A DNA stretch of 64,000 nucleotides from Pseudomonas baetica (GTDB taxonomy: Bacteria > Pseudomonadota > Gammaproteobacteria > Pseudomonadales > Pseudomonadaceae), in contig NZ_PHHE01000001.1 in assembly GCF_002813455.1 (NCBI RefSeq), positions 4,584,001 to 4,648,000 of the forward strand. Reading direction: 5' to 3'. This document shows positions 44,456 to 54,142 of the stretch, piece by piece (within the stretch, counting starts at the first letter, position 1; the number at the start of each line of letters is the position of its first letter). The position numbers and the translations under genes were made by a program. The notes beneath the pieces were generated by a model. That model did no database searches. It was not told where the DNA came from and saw nothing but the letters and a program-made list of their open reading frames with translations.

Positions 44456-46191
44456 GCTTTCCTCTTCCATTTGTTATTGTATTTTGGTTTTGTTTCCTCA
44501 TTCGCAGCCTCTGCTAATGGTGTAGGTTCAGTCGGCCTAACGCCATTCTTCAAGAACATATCTAATACGTTCTCATTTTCAAGTTCTACTTCTATACGTT
44601 TAACCATTTCTTTCAAACAGTCTTCAGCCATGTAAAAAGCATCGACAATCAGCGAAGGGTCTTTCTTGAATACAGGCATAGCCCATCCAAGGTTATAAGC
44701 ATCCTCGTTATTGTGGTATTCATCATGAAGCTCAGAATTGTCTAGACCAAAGTGACTCATTAACATTTGTGCCGAGACGTTAGCTACGATTTCTTCCATC
44801 CCTCTGTAAACGTCACTGATGTTGTACTTGTATAGCGTTTCTCGATTCTTCTCATCTTTATGACCTAGAGAGTGTGCCCATTCATGGAACGTCACAGAAA
44901 CCTCATTTAATACTGATTTGAAGAGGTCTTCGTCAGCTAGGTGTATCAAGTTACGAGCAGGGCTGTAGTAGTTGTCAGTGCCTCCACGCTCAACCGGGAT
45001 GGTGATTGCGTTGAATAGGCATTTCTTCATCACTTCTAATTCATGCTGGTTGCTGGCGGTAATTTTGATAGGGTTGGCGTAGTCCTCACGCCATTTGATA
45101 CGCGGATCTGGCTTGTCCGGGTAAGGCCATAGAAGTTGAGCTTCGTTGTAAACGGTAAAAAGCTTAGCTGAACGCTTCCAGAAGTGAGCAGGTTCACCAT
45201 TGGCATCAAGTACAGGCGTCTTAACACCGTTTTCATCTGTACGCTCTATAGCTCCCTTCTTCACGCCAAAACGCTGGATGATGGGTGTTCCAGACGTACC
45301 ATACGGCACAATCAGCCCAAGGCTTTTAGCTTCGTTGTATCCCAAGAACATTGATGTAGGATAGCCCTTCGCTGCAGCTTCATCGTTGAGTATAACTTTG
45401 TTCTCCACGCCGAAAGATCTACCAGTCTTCGGATTCAAGCATTTCTTTGTGAACACTGGGTCTTGCCAAGGACTCATGCCGCTTAGGTCGTTTTCCTCCA
45501 ATACTTGAATCATTCGCTCGCCAAGTTTTTTCAATTTTTCTGAAGTGTTTCCTGTTACATCAAGCTTACGGGTTTTGAATTTTCTGTCCTCATATTCACC
45601 CGGCAGAATCTGAATGTCAGAATGTTCTTTCTTGATAACGGGAGCATTAGCTTCAAATACGTCCAGTGATGAAGAAGCCGCTTTAGTAACGAAAGCCTGT
45701 TCAATCGTTGCTGAATATATTTCGTGTGGTTTGACATCAAGGTCAGTATCAAAACCGGTTAAACCCTTGAAAAAGGATATACGGTCTGTCTGAGATTTTT
45801 CAGCATAAGCGATGATGTTGGGGAAGCGGTGTTCATGTCCAGCCAAAGCTTTTTTGAACTGGCTGAGAAGGAAGGCGGGGGTGATACCGTTCAATGATTC
45901 TTTGTCGATGTAATCAAGTGGATAGTCTTGAACTTTTTTTGTAGAAACGTTCTTAATGGAATCTGTAAATTGCTGGTATCCCTTTAAAGCTGATACTTCG
46001 TCAGGCAAATCCGCTTTATTTATTGTGTATTTGAATTTGATGACTTCTTCGACCAGCAACGCTACGTCTGATGGAATCATTAGCGTTTTATTAGGGTTTT
46101 TGCTGAAATCTTCTTTGTGGTCGTCAATGTAGTCAACGAGTTCTTCTATCTCTAAATCAAGATTCCTGTAATTAATTTTAGTGTCACTCAT
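44452..46191 (-). CDS. ArdC-like antirestriction protein with zinc metallopeptidase domain
   Basis: A 579-residue protein. Residues ~1-210 are not recognised. Residues ~230-330 (LSGMSPWQDPVF...LNPKTGRSFGVENKVIL) match the ArdC N-terminal ssDNA-binding domain pattern. The C-terminal half has HEWAHSLGH, an HExxHxxxH zinc motif, followed by EEIVANVSAQML. ArdC proteins protect incoming single-stranded plasmid DNA from host restriction during conjugation. The extra N-terminal ~200 residues make it longer than the usual ~300-aa ArdC. The next gene starts within its stop. Confidence 0.8.
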   Translation of the reverse strand: MSDTKINYRNLDLEIEELVDYIDDHKEDFSKNPNKTLMIPSDVALLVEEVIKFKYTINKADLPDEVSALKGYQQFTDSIKNVSTKKVQDYPLDYIDKESLNGITPAFLLSQFKKALAGHEHRFPNIIAYAEKSQTDRISFFKGLTGFDTDLDVKPHEIYSATIEQAFVTKAASSSLDVFEANAPVIKKEHSDIQILPGEYEDRKFKTRKLDVTGNTSEKLKKLGERMIQVLEENDLSGMSPWQDPVFTKKCLNPKTGRSFGVENKVILNDEAAAKGYPTSMFLGYNEAKSLGLIVPYGTSGTPIIQRFGVKKGAIERTDENGVKTPVLDANGEPAHFWKRSAKLFTVYNEAQLLWPYPDKPDPRIKWREDYANPIKITASNQHELEVMKKCLFNAITIPVERGGTDNYYSPARNLIHLADEDLFKSVLNEVSVTFHEWAHSLGHKDEKNRETLYKYNISDVYRGMEEIVANVSAQMLMSHFGLDNSELHDEYHNNEDAYNLGWAMPVFKKDPSLIVDAFYMAEDCLKEMVKRIEVELENENVLDMFLKNGVRPTEPTPLAEAANEETKPKYNNKWKRKA

Positions 46192-46258
46192 GGTTCTCCT
46201 TTGTGATGTTGATATTACTATTATAATGTATCAATTTACATAATCAATGATGATGGGT

Positions 46259-46867
46259 TTATTCTTCAATGACTGGCTTTATGAAGACTGTCATAGGTAA
46301 GTGATTGTAATACGCTTCAAAGAGCATAAAGCCATCTGGTGAACACTCAAACTCAATATCATCTGATGTGACGGTCTGGAAGGGTGCTTCTGTACGCATA
46401 TCATCACGACGTTGGAATGAGCTGAGATAGCCATTCTCTACGCGGAGTAGATAGTAGATGCCATTCAGCTCAATGAACGCGACGTAGGTGTCACGGTTGA
46501 TGTGTGCGAGGCATAGGCTCGCTAATCCTTTAAAGCTGTTGGCAATCAAGCTCTCACTGATGATTCCATAGTCTGAGTAATAGAGCTTGTCAGTCTTGAT
46601 GAGATTGATGATGTGCTTTCTGGTGTTTTTGAAGCCGTATAGGTCTTTAGCGAAGGCGATAGAGAAATTATCGTCCAGAAAGAAACTACGTTCCTCCTGT
46701 AGCTCTAATCCTTGGATGCTTTGCGGCCTGTATCTGTTGTTAGTAACGGTGTTCATTACAGTCATGACAGCAACACGCGGGCTGAACGCAAGAATAGCCG
46801 CTTCAAGGAATCTGCGTTGATTGATTGGGCCGGTTTCTGATAGCACGACCTTTATTAAATTGGTCAT
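46259..46867 (-). CDS. Hypothetical protein
   Basis: A 202-residue soluble protein with an N-terminal NLIKVVLSETGPINQRRFLEAAILAF region and a beta-rich C-terminal half (TYVAFIELNGIYYLLRVENGYLSSFQRRDD). No family recognised. It lies 6 bases downstream of the small membrane gene (46874) and upstream of the ArdC-like gene with its own AT-rich gap. Confidence 0.6.
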   Translation of the reverse strand: MTNLIKVVLSETGPINQRRFLEAAILAFSPRVAVMTVMNTVTNNRYRPQSIQGLELQEERSFFLDDNFSIAFAKDLYGFKNTRKHIINLIKTDKLYYSDYGIISESLIANSFKGLASLCLAHINRDTYVAFIELNGIYYLLRVENGYLSSFQRRDDMRTEAPFQTVTSDDIEFECSPDGFMLFEAYYNHLPMTVFIKPVIEE

Positions 46868-46873
46868 GACTTG

Positions 46874-47080
46874 TTAAGCCTTAGATTCTTTAATCGCTTT
46901 GATGAATGCTTTTAATACTTCGATAGCCAATACGGCAGCGGTCATAATAAAGACAGCGGCAAAGATTGTGATGCCAATAGTAGGAGGTATAAATAAGCTT
47001 AAAAGTAAAGCTGAAACCCAAGATGCGGCAAGTAGAAGTTTGGTTTTTTTGTATTTTCCTTTTGTTGGTTTAAGGTTCAT
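46874..47080 (-). CDS. Small two-pass membrane protein
   Basis: A 68-residue protein: basic N-terminus (MNLKPTKGKYKKTK), two hydrophobic segments (LLLAASWVSALLLSLFI, IGITIFAAVFIMTAAVLAIEVL), Lys-rich end. A promoter TTGACT-N16-TAAAAT lies just upstream on the minus strand. Six bases separate it from the next gene. Function unknown. Confidence 0.55.
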   Translation of the reverse strand: MNLKPTKGKYKKTKLLLAASWVSALLLSLFIPPTIGITIFAAVFIMTAAVLAIEVLKAFIKAIKESKA

Positions 47081-47147
47081 GTTTATATCCGATTGTCTAT
47101 TAATATAGATTTTATCACTTCATAAATGCAAGTCAAATTTCAGGCAA

Positions 47148-47176
47148 TAAAAAGCCCCACTGAAGGGGCTTTATAA
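47148..47176 (-). terminator. Terminator of the 47196 membrane gene
   Basis: On the minus strand AAAGCCCC, loop ttcagt, GGGGCTTTTTATT, 20 bases after the stop. Confidence 0.88.
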
Positions 47177-47195
47177 GACTAGAAAAGCAGAAGAA

Positions 47196-47573
47196 TTAAA
47201 GGATGTTCTTTCTTTTGCTGAACATCGAGAAAGAGATACCAGTCACGATTTCATACAAACCATTGTAGAAGCCTAGAGCTTTTAACACGAAAACAATAGC
47301 TAATGGTGCGAAACCCATAACACCATAGTCATTTGCTACAGAAGCCCATACCGCGAAACCAGCACCAGCGAACACGCTTGAAAAATAGGTGTAACGAACG
47401 AAAACCTCTTCATCTGTAAGCATTTGAAAAACTTTCATTACAATGACTGCTCCGAAAATAAAACCTAACCAAACTGATAATCGGTATTCGCTAGGAAAAA
47501 AATTATACGAAATATAAAACGTCACCAATAAGTAACTTAATGTGGTGGCGATGATTAATGATGTAAGTTTCAT
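47196..47573 (-). CDS. Four-pass small membrane protein
   Basis: A 125-residue protein with four hydrophobic segments (SLIIATTLSYLLVTFYI, LSVWLGFIFGAVIVMKVF, YFSSVFAGAGFAVWASV, GFAPLAIVFVLKALGFY) and a basic tail. The ATG has AAAAGGAGA upstream, and TTGAAT-N16-TATACT is a likely promoter. No family recognised. Confidence 0.65.
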   Translation of the reverse strand: MKLTSLIIATTLSYLLVTFYISYNFFPSEYRLSVWLGFIFGAVIVMKVFQMLTDEEVFVRYTYFSSVFAGAGFAVWASVANDYGVMGFAPLAIVFVLKALGFYNGLYEIVTGISFSMFSKRKNIL

Positions 47574-47785
47574 GTAAATCTCCTTTTCTAGTCTTACTAC
47601 CAGTATAACAGTTAATTAATAAAATTCAATAGTATTGCCATCGCATTATATAATTAATGTCTTGAAAGGCATTGTTTAACGCTATTAACCATACATTCAG
47701 CGATGAATTATCGGGTATGTGCAGCTTAGCTCATTATCGAACTTCAGCAAGTTCTACCCTGACCAACCCGCTTGAAAGGCCGTAA

Positions 47786-50326
47786 TTATATTTTTCCTTT
47801 ATAGGCCTTTGCCATAGCTTTCATCTCAGACGTGCCCTGAACTTTAAGGTCAAACTTTGTTACTTCCCCGTGATATTTAGAAATAAAGAATTTCTCAAAC
47901 ATACCCTGAATCGAAGCACAAATGCTATAAGTGATAATGACCACAAATATTGAAACGAATGATGCTATAAACGTCGCTCCTACGACATTATTCAATGCCA
48001 CGAGGCTTCCTGAGAATTCATTTAAATCTCCAATCAAGAACATCATTGTTCCAGTGAAAAGGATTGGTGATAGGAGATAACCACTAACAAGGCATGGGAA
48101 AACGAACAATAATTTCTCTAGAAAGATGATTGTTGGGCTTCTGTCCAAGTCTCTACGCTCAGGTGTTGTGTCTAAATTGATAATCCAATGGAGCTGTCTG
48201 GTCGTTGAAACGAAAAGGCACTGAAAAAGAATAATGCTTACGATGGCTATGAAATTGAAATAGTCCATCAATGGCAACATGTAGATAAACGTTTGACCTA
48301 GAGCAAACATTGCTGTGCTGACATGGTTAATAATATTAGAAGCTTCTTCACTTGATGCTACTAAAGCCATCAAGATATAGAATTCTCCCTTTTGGCCCGT
48401 CATTTCGTAATACTTTTGACCGAATGCCTTTTCTCCAGCCAATATGCCTACTCCATCCGATATGACCGGTAAGAACATAGCGATTGTCTTTTTTGATATT
48501 TTTTGACCTGCTGATGAAAATAAACTTGATGCCATAGATGATATTGTTGTTTTTGCTTCCGCTACACCAAAGTCAGAAGCTTTTGGTTTGACTCGTTTAA
48601 CCGGAGAGTTATATAACGAATTCGCCATTTTGAGCTGTAAAGCTGTAGCCGTAAGTGTCATGCCATAACGCTGCATTTCTTCAAAGCTACTGCCGCAATC
48701 GAAGCCCTTGTACATTGAGTTTGGATTTTGAAGGCAATCAATGAATCTTTGGGTTCCTGCGAATCCGTCCGAGGTATTGAAATAACTGAGTACCTTATCA
48801 ATGCTGACGCTTTGGAGTGCCATTTCTAGGTAGGACTTATCACCCGTATCAAAGGCCTTTTTGACTTCGCTCATTGTGATGTCACCTTTCACCTTTGAAA
48901 CGTTAACAGAGCCTGACTTGTCGCCAACGCTATCAAAGTACTTACGTTCATCTAGAAATGAAAACTTAGCGTTCAAGGTGTTTAATCCTATTTCTGCTGA
49001 ATCATTCATTGCTATACGTCTTTTAGGGTCGGACACGGGAAGCATCCATACCGTTTGGAAGCGGGTATCATTGATGAACTGATATTTGTTCAAAGCTGTG
49101 CTACAAGCGTATGGCGAGCCAGTACCTACAAGGTCATTACAGTTGCTTTCAACGCACGCTTTATAGACGGCCAACTGGTCAGGTTTTGTCAACATCCTTT
49201 TGTCTTCATACATCCCTGAGCAGACCTGAATGTTCCTATGATGAAGGGTGACTTCCTGAGCATCGAGGCTGTTCATTGTCATACCCTTAGCTTTGACTAA
49301 GTTGAATACCAACTCACGGCTTCTACAGTCCGTTGCAAAGACTTTGTATTTCTCAAGCTGTCTAGCATCGAAGTAGGTGGTATCAACAGCGGTCAGCGAG
49401 CCTATATCGCATTCTAGGCCTGTAGAATCGAAGTCGTGAGACATTAATGAACCGTGTAGTCCCTTGCTGTATGTCGTTGCTATTTGGTCAGCGTCTTGTA
49501 TGAACTTAGTGAGGTGGGTGATAACAGCTTGTTGCTGGCTATCAATATAGTTAAAGCCTAACCCCTCGGCAATTTTCGCACCTTTATAGTCAATCGCAAT
49601 TCCTCCTTCTAAATCACAAATCTCGTATGAACCTTTAAATCCTACGCCCCATGAAGCTTTGTAAAACTGAATGGCTGGGTTTTGAATTGAGTCAGGAAGG
49701 CTATTTGCTTTAACACAAATGAGGTAATCAGTGATGTTGACCATAGTGCCGGATTTAACTGAGAAATTCGGTACTGGTGCTGATGATTCCTTGTATTTAT
49801 CAATCGCTGCAGCTCCGATCAGCATCTCATCGCCCCATCCTTCACTGACCTTTATCACGTATAAAGATATTTGAAAGATGAACATAATCATCAAACCGCC
49901 TAAAATACCTTCCATCAGTTGGGTAGGCATATTTTTGATTCTTGCTGATTTTGATTCCATTAAGGCTGATTGTTTTGTAAAGCCAATTGCTAGAATTGAA
50001 AATGTTGTGAGTATTCCTAAAACAACGCAGATGAAGTTTTTAATACTCCAGATGGCTTTGCCGTTAGTAGGGTTGAAAACGTTGTCTTCGCCATGACATT
50101 CGTACTTCACTGAAATTGAATCAGGGACGATTAAATTAGCACGGCTAGCGACTTCTACAACGTTTTGTGCTGAGGCACAATCCTCACTAAGTGATTCATA
50201 TATGTTGTTGCCTGCATCATAGGACGCATCTTGTGTGACTTGTCTTTCGTGGGCTGCGTTTTGTATGTCTTCTTTTCCGCAACCGGTTAACGCAAGGATG
50301 AATAATATCGGTAGAATTTTCTTCAT
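47786..50326 (-). CDS. Large lipobox-bearing membrane protein, DotA/TraY-like layout
   Basis: An 846-residue protein that begins with a lipoprotein signal (MKKILPILFILALTGC, Cys 16). Two membrane segments follow (~95-118, ~140-160). Next is a ~450-residue extracytoplasmic region with many Cys, and then a cluster of five or six membrane segments (~640-820, including LPLMDYFNFIAIVSIILFQCLF and MFLIGDLNEFSG). This layout is that of DotA/TraY, the polytopic proteins of type IVB transfer systems, but I see no clear sequence match. A second protein of the same layout is encoded at 50875. The conserved island promoter (50352-50379) drives it. I call it a transfer-apparatus candidate by inference. 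Confidence 0.6.
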   Translation of the reverse strand: MKKILPILFILALTGCGKEDIQNAAHERQVTQDASYDAGNNIYESLSEDCASAQNVVEVASRANLIVPDSISVKYECHGEDNVFNPTNGKAIWSIKNFICVVLGILTTFSILAIGFTKQSALMESKSARIKNMPTQLMEGILGGLMIMFIFQISLYVIKVSEGWGDEMLIGAAAIDKYKESSAPVPNFSVKSGTMVNITDYLICVKANSLPDSIQNPAIQFYKASWGVGFKGSYEICDLEGGIAIDYKGAKIAEGLGFNYIDSQQQAVITHLTKFIQDADQIATTYSKGLHGSLMSHDFDSTGLECDIGSLTAVDTTYFDARQLEKYKVFATDCRSRELVFNLVKAKGMTMNSLDAQEVTLHHRNIQVCSGMYEDKRMLTKPDQLAVYKACVESNCNDLVGTGSPYACSTALNKYQFINDTRFQTVWMLPVSDPKRRIAMNDSAEIGLNTLNAKFSFLDERKYFDSVGDKSGSVNVSKVKGDITMSEVKKAFDTGDKSYLEMALQSVSIDKVLSYFNTSDGFAGTQRFIDCLQNPNSMYKGFDCGSSFEEMQRYGMTLTATALQLKMANSLYNSPVKRVKPKASDFGVAEAKTTISSMASSLFSSAGQKISKKTIAMFLPVISDGVGILAGEKAFGQKYYEMTGQKGEFYILMALVASSEEASNIINHVSTAMFALGQTFIYMLPLMDYFNFIAIVSIILFQCLFVSTTRQLHWIINLDTTPERRDLDRSPTIIFLEKLLFVFPCLVSGYLLSPILFTGTMMFLIGDLNEFSGSLVALNNVVGATFIASFVSIFVVIITYSICASIQGMFEKFFISKYHGEVTKFDLKVQGTSEMKAMAKAYKGKI

Positions 50327-50657
50327 TTGAATTTATGAGATTAGTATTTTCATTATTCCATATAAATTTCCGATTGCAAATTTTAGGTTAATTATGATGT
50401 TCGGCAATTGAAGGTCGCAAACAAAATTCAGTTTATTGAGGTTTTGTTGCCGCTCGTCTGAAATGATAAATCTTGTTTTTGTTTTGTGTGGTCTAAAAGG
50501 CAAGTAATACAAGAGCTTTATGAATAATCTATTTTTTGATTATGATTGAGTGTATGGATGGTGCTATTTGCTTGATTGACTATTCAAGGATATTTAAGTA
50601 GTATTTTTGTTCTCTAATCCAATAGTGGTGGTGAGCATATTAAATGTGAGGTGCAAA
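50327..50657. other. Intergenic gap with divergent signals
   Basis: 330 AT-rich bases between two divergent genes. It holds the island promoter at 50352-50379 for the 846-aa gene and must hold a plus-strand promoter for the small gene at 50658. Nothing else recognised. Confidence 0.5.
50352..50379 (-). promoter_or_regulatory. Island promoter with conserved spacer, copy 2
   Basis: TTGCAA, 16-base spacer with GGAAATTTATATG, AATAAT on the minus strand, 26 bases before the 846-aa gene. Confidence 0.75.
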
Positions 50658-50831
50658 GTGAGCAACAAAGACATTCAAGCTGAAAATATTCTGAATTCAG
50701 TATTCCCGGACGACTCCGAAGAGTTACGCAAGTGGTTGATGGATAATCCAGCACTATTGCTTAGCCTAGGTGATGGATTACGAGCACAATTCCGGAGGAA
50801 GATTATAAACAGCCAATCCAGCGATGATTAG
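50658..50831 (+). CDS. Small hypothetical protein
   Basis: A GTG at 50658 with GAGGTG upstream gives 57 residues (MSNKDIQAENILNSVFPDDSEELRKWLMDNPALLLSLGDGLRAQF...). An earlier in-frame TTG would add 17 unlikely residues. Followed at once by a terminator, which supports it as a real gene. Function unknown. Confidence 0.6.
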   Translation: MSNKDIQAENILNSVFPDDSEELRKWLMDNPALLLSLGDGLRAQFRRKIINSQSSDD

Positions 50832-50850
50832 ACCAGCTTGAGCTGGTTTA
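50832..50850 (+). terminator. Terminator after the small gene
   Basis: ACCAGCTTGAGCTGGTTTA: a 6-bp stem directly at the stop codon, with a short T-run. Confidence 0.6.
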
Positions 50851-50874
50851 TCAGTTTCGCTAGAAATCGAATTT

Positions 50875-53532
50875 TCATGATTTGGTTCTTTTCTTCAATA
50901 TAATTCGCCCTAACGGTAAGCCAAGTGTGACAATTGATAAATATTTGTCGATTACGTTTTTCAATGCGTCGGCCATCATCACGTTACCAGCAAAGAAGTT
51001 CGTGTATAAAGTAATAATGTTCACAAACCCTTGAAGTGCGTGAATGTGAATAAAGTATAGAACTGGAGCAAAGCAGATTACGGCTACTACCTGTTGTTCG
51101 AAACCTCCCGTTGAGGCTAAGGCGATAAACCCGTAACAGACCAACCACAAGACAAAGCCCATTACTGGATAAAATAACACTTGTAAGAAAACTAATAGAG
51201 ACTTGATGGTTAGGTCGTAAATGATTTCATTTGCAAGCATTCTAATGTTCATCAGGAAATTGTTTTTGTCGTTTGGCAGGAATAGCCACATGAACCTAGC
51301 TATGCCTATCACAAAGGTTATGACCATCTGGAAGATAATCAATATAGCTGCCACAACAAAGAGCAGTACTGGTAGGATAAGCACTAGTCTTATAAACCAT
51401 CCCATTACCCACAAGAAAATACCTAATGTTGAAAAGGCTCTCATAGCTCCCTCAACAAATGCTAAACCTTTTTTGAATTTACTACGTCCTTTGCCACTAT
51501 CCTTATTAGATAGCTTCATCGACTTATCATCTTGCTTGTTATATTTCGCCATGATGTTAGCTGACGCGAAGCTAAAGAATCCTGTGTAGAATCCTACGTC
51601 AATCATCTTGCCTGACATGTTGTACAGGCCAACATAAGCGTTTACAGGGTTCATACAGGTGTAGAAAGCCTTTTCACAGTCCTTCCCCATTCCTAGAGTC
51701 TTCTTTAGCTGAGACGTAGGATTAAGAACCGCTCCGATTGCCGCTGAAAGGGATGATTCATCCCCAAGATTTCCTTCAATCAATGAGGCTATGTATTCAG
51801 AGTCATCAACTTGCGATAGCTCAACTTTCATTGGGATGCTGTTGTAAAGCTCATTAATTATTGAATCGAAGTCGTCATTCAATAGGTTTGATTTGTCTGC
51901 GTTATTTCTAAGAGCAAAATTTGTGTCAATGTAATTCCCGTCACCATTAGCAATGATGCGGTAATTCTTGTTTGTGTTCTGCATGATTTCTTTGTTTGCT
52001 TGGTTTCCTATAAGACAGTTTCTATAGTGAATGGCGAATCCTACGCCTTGCTCCTTCCTAGCTCTAACACAGCTAATAGAGTTTGATTCATCAACTGTGG
52101 TTGCTGCGACCGCTATTTCAATTGCTTCAGTTCCTTTATTTACTTCATTTGTTAAAGCTTTCAACTTGGTGAACATTTCCTGATATATCTCTTCCTTGCT
52201 TCGAGTGCCTAGTACAACAAAATCATTCCCCTTCGACGCGACACATCCTATTTTTGACTCGAATACTGAGTTAGGTAATTGGCCTTTCAAAAATTGAATG
52301 TATTTCTCGCCGTCTCTCAGTACATCAAGGTTGGGGGTGGATTCTGTACAAAATTGTTCTTGTACTAGTCTGGCAATATCCTTAGCCAAATGGAATTTTT
52401 CTACTGAAGGATTAGCGAAATATTCTCTCAATAGATTCGACGCTTGGACGTGAACGGCATTATTAACAATTTGATTCGGCTTTTCTAAATCTAACTCTTG
52501 CATAATTGCTTTCTTGAAACCTGCAAGCATAGGTTTAAACTGTTCTGGTGAGCTTGTAAGGTACTGGCCTTTGATTCGATCCGCAGCCTTTTGTACATAG
52601 CTTGGAAGTGATATGGCTGAGATGAATTCTGTGTTCATCAATTCAGCTAGGGTGCTGTCTTGAGTGGTTTTACCAGCGATAAGTCTTTTAACTGTGAATC
52701 CAGTTTCAGTCTGGTAGATTTCTGGCTGGGAATTAAAATCAACTCGTCTTTCACTGACTGGAAGAAAAATATTAATCTTTTGGTAGTAGGTCTTGGCTGT
52801 CCTATCATCTAAAAGCTGTGCTTTAACGTATTCCATGCTTATATTCTTGGCTTTGAAATAACTGGGTGAGTAGGGTCTGGATGATTCTGACATGAAGTCT
52901 GTTTGAGTGTTCCCAACTTGAATGTCCGCGATGGCATAGGAAATAGTTCCTGCCTCTGCCATAGAACCCCAGCGATACCTATCCGCATTGAATTTATCGG
53001 TCATCGTCATTGTATCGTTTTCGCCGTCATCTGTTGATTTATATGGAAATACAAGCACCAGACCAACAGCTATGGCACATAGATTTGCTAGCATCTTATA
53101 GCGGCTGGTTGTTGGGTAGCTCGGGTCTTGTTCATTAGTTGCTTTTGAAAAAGTAATTCTAAAAAGCGTCCAAACAACACTACAAATAATAATGATATAC
53201 ATTATTGAATTCCAATTGTGTTTCAGCGATTGAATTACCGCTGAAGCCCAGTCTTGAAACGTCAGCCAAGATATATTTTCATCAAATAATTGTTGAACCG
53301 TGTCTTTTGCTGAATCCCCATCAGGAATTGTTTCACGCCCGAAATCCTTATCCATTGCGGTTAAGAATCTGTGTTGTAAATTTTCAGGGCACGTAGTGTA
53401 GTTGTTTCCTTCAACCATAAACTTGTTGCTGTCCGAAACACCACATTCTTTCTTCTGTTGGTCGGTGGCGTCTGAGCAGCCCGACAAAATGAATAATGAA
53501 GCTATTATGCTGAATATTAAACGTTTGCTCAT
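50875..53532 (-). CDS. Second large lipobox-bearing membrane protein, DotA/TraY-like layout
   Basis: An 885-residue protein starting with a lipoprotein signal (MSKRLIFSIIASLFILSGC, Cys 19). Membrane segments lie near 107-130 and 148-165. A large hydrophilic region with several Cys follows (CTESTPN, IGCVASKG, SCVRARKE, YTCMNP). Residues ~700-860 are six hydrophobic segments (IFLWVMGWFIRLVLILPVLLFVVAAILIIFQMVITF, VLFYPVMGFVLWLVCYGFIALA). The layout equals that of the 846-aa protein, separated only by the small plus-strand gene. The C-terminal block resembles DotA/TraY and TraG-N-like membrane regions. The function in DNA transfer is inferred. Confidence 0.6.
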   Translation of the reverse strand: MSKRLIFSIIASLFILSGCSDATDQQKKECGVSDSNKFMVEGNNYTTCPENLQHRFLTAMDKDFGRETIPDGDSAKDTVQQLFDENISWLTFQDWASAVIQSLKHNWNSIMYIIIICSVVWTLFRITFSKATNEQDPSYPTTSRYKMLANLCAIAVGLVLVFPYKSTDDGENDTMTMTDKFNADRYRWGSMAEAGTISYAIADIQVGNTQTDFMSESSRPYSPSYFKAKNISMEYVKAQLLDDRTAKTYYQKINIFLPVSERRVDFNSQPEIYQTETGFTVKRLIAGKTTQDSTLAELMNTEFISAISLPSYVQKAADRIKGQYLTSSPEQFKPMLAGFKKAIMQELDLEKPNQIVNNAVHVQASNLLREYFANPSVEKFHLAKDIARLVQEQFCTESTPNLDVLRDGEKYIQFLKGQLPNSVFESKIGCVASKGNDFVVLGTRSKEEIYQEMFTKLKALTNEVNKGTEAIEIAVAATTVDESNSISCVRARKEQGVGFAIHYRNCLIGNQANKEIMQNTNKNYRIIANGDGNYIDTNFALRNNADKSNLLNDDFDSIINELYNSIPMKVELSQVDDSEYIASLIEGNLGDESSLSAAIGAVLNPTSQLKKTLGMGKDCEKAFYTCMNPVNAYVGLYNMSGKMIDVGFYTGFFSFASANIMAKYNKQDDKSMKLSNKDSGKGRSKFKKGLAFVEGAMRAFSTLGIFLWVMGWFIRLVLILPVLLFVVAAILIIFQMVITFVIGIARFMWLFLPNDKNNFLMNIRMLANEIIYDLTIKSLLVFLQVLFYPVMGFVLWLVCYGFIALASTGGFEQQVVAVICFAPVLYFIHIHALQGFVNIITLYTNFFAGNVMMADALKNVIDKYLSIVTLGLPLGRIILKKRTKS

Positions 53533-53584
53533 AATAAAGTTGAAGTTGTTAATTGTATTTTATCATTTATTTATGTCATTACAA

Positions 53585-53612
53585 TTGAAAAAGGAAATTT
53601 ATATGTAATAAT
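53585..53612 (+). promoter_or_regulatory. Island promoter with conserved spacer, copy 3
   Basis: TTGAAA, 16-base spacer with GGAAATTTATATG, AATAAT on the plus strand, 34 bases before the gene at 53647. Confidence 0.75.
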
Positions 53613-53646
53613 CAAATACAGGGAAGTTAATAACAGGGAGAACATT

Positions 53647-54024
53647 GTGAATCGTTCTGAACAGGTAGGTGGAAAAAGGAAAATAGAGAAGGTCATTTTG
53701 GCTTTAGTAAATAATGACCATACGACTTTTGATTATTCGATTATGAAACGACTGTCGTTTTATGAGCATTTCATGACAAGGAGGTCAATCGAGGATTTCA
53801 TTAAGGAGAATGAGATTAAAGATGTCGATTATGGAGATTTTTATTATTTGCTGAATGCGTCAATGAACTTGGCCATTGATGCAGGCGAGAAGCCCGACAG
53901 ATTGTTCACAAAGACAATGAAGCGGATTTTCTATGGAAGGCATCAGGTAGCCAATTTGTATGGCGTAGAGACGCTGAGAGAAGCTTACAGGATGATTAGA
54001 GAGGCTAAGGGACTGAGCGAGTAG
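53647..54024 (+). CDS. Hypothetical protein
   Basis: A 125-residue soluble basic protein from a GTG with ACAGGGAGA upstream (KRKIEKVILALVNNDHTTFDYSIMKRLSFYEHFM...). Helical, no recognised family. It is expressed from an island promoter copy and ends before a bidirectional terminator. Confidence 0.62.
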   Translation: MNRSEQVGGKRKIEKVILALVNNDHTTFDYSIMKRLSFYEHFMTRRSIEDFIKENEIKDVDYGDFYYLLNASMNLAIDAGEKPDRLFTKTMKRIFYGRHQVANLYGVETLREAYRMIREAKGLSE

Positions 54025-54102
54025 AGCAGGGTGATGGAAGCGTTGTGATTGAGAGATTCGCGTCTCAGCATCACGGCATGTAGGTCACGGATTGATAGAC
54101 AC

Positions 54103-54130
54103 AAAAAACCCCCAATCAAGGGGGCTTTTT
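54103..54130. terminator. Bidirectional terminator
   Basis: AAAAAACCCCC, loop aatcaa, GGGGGCTTTTT between convergent genes. Confidence 0.88.
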
Positions 54131-54142
54131 GCGTTCAGGGCA

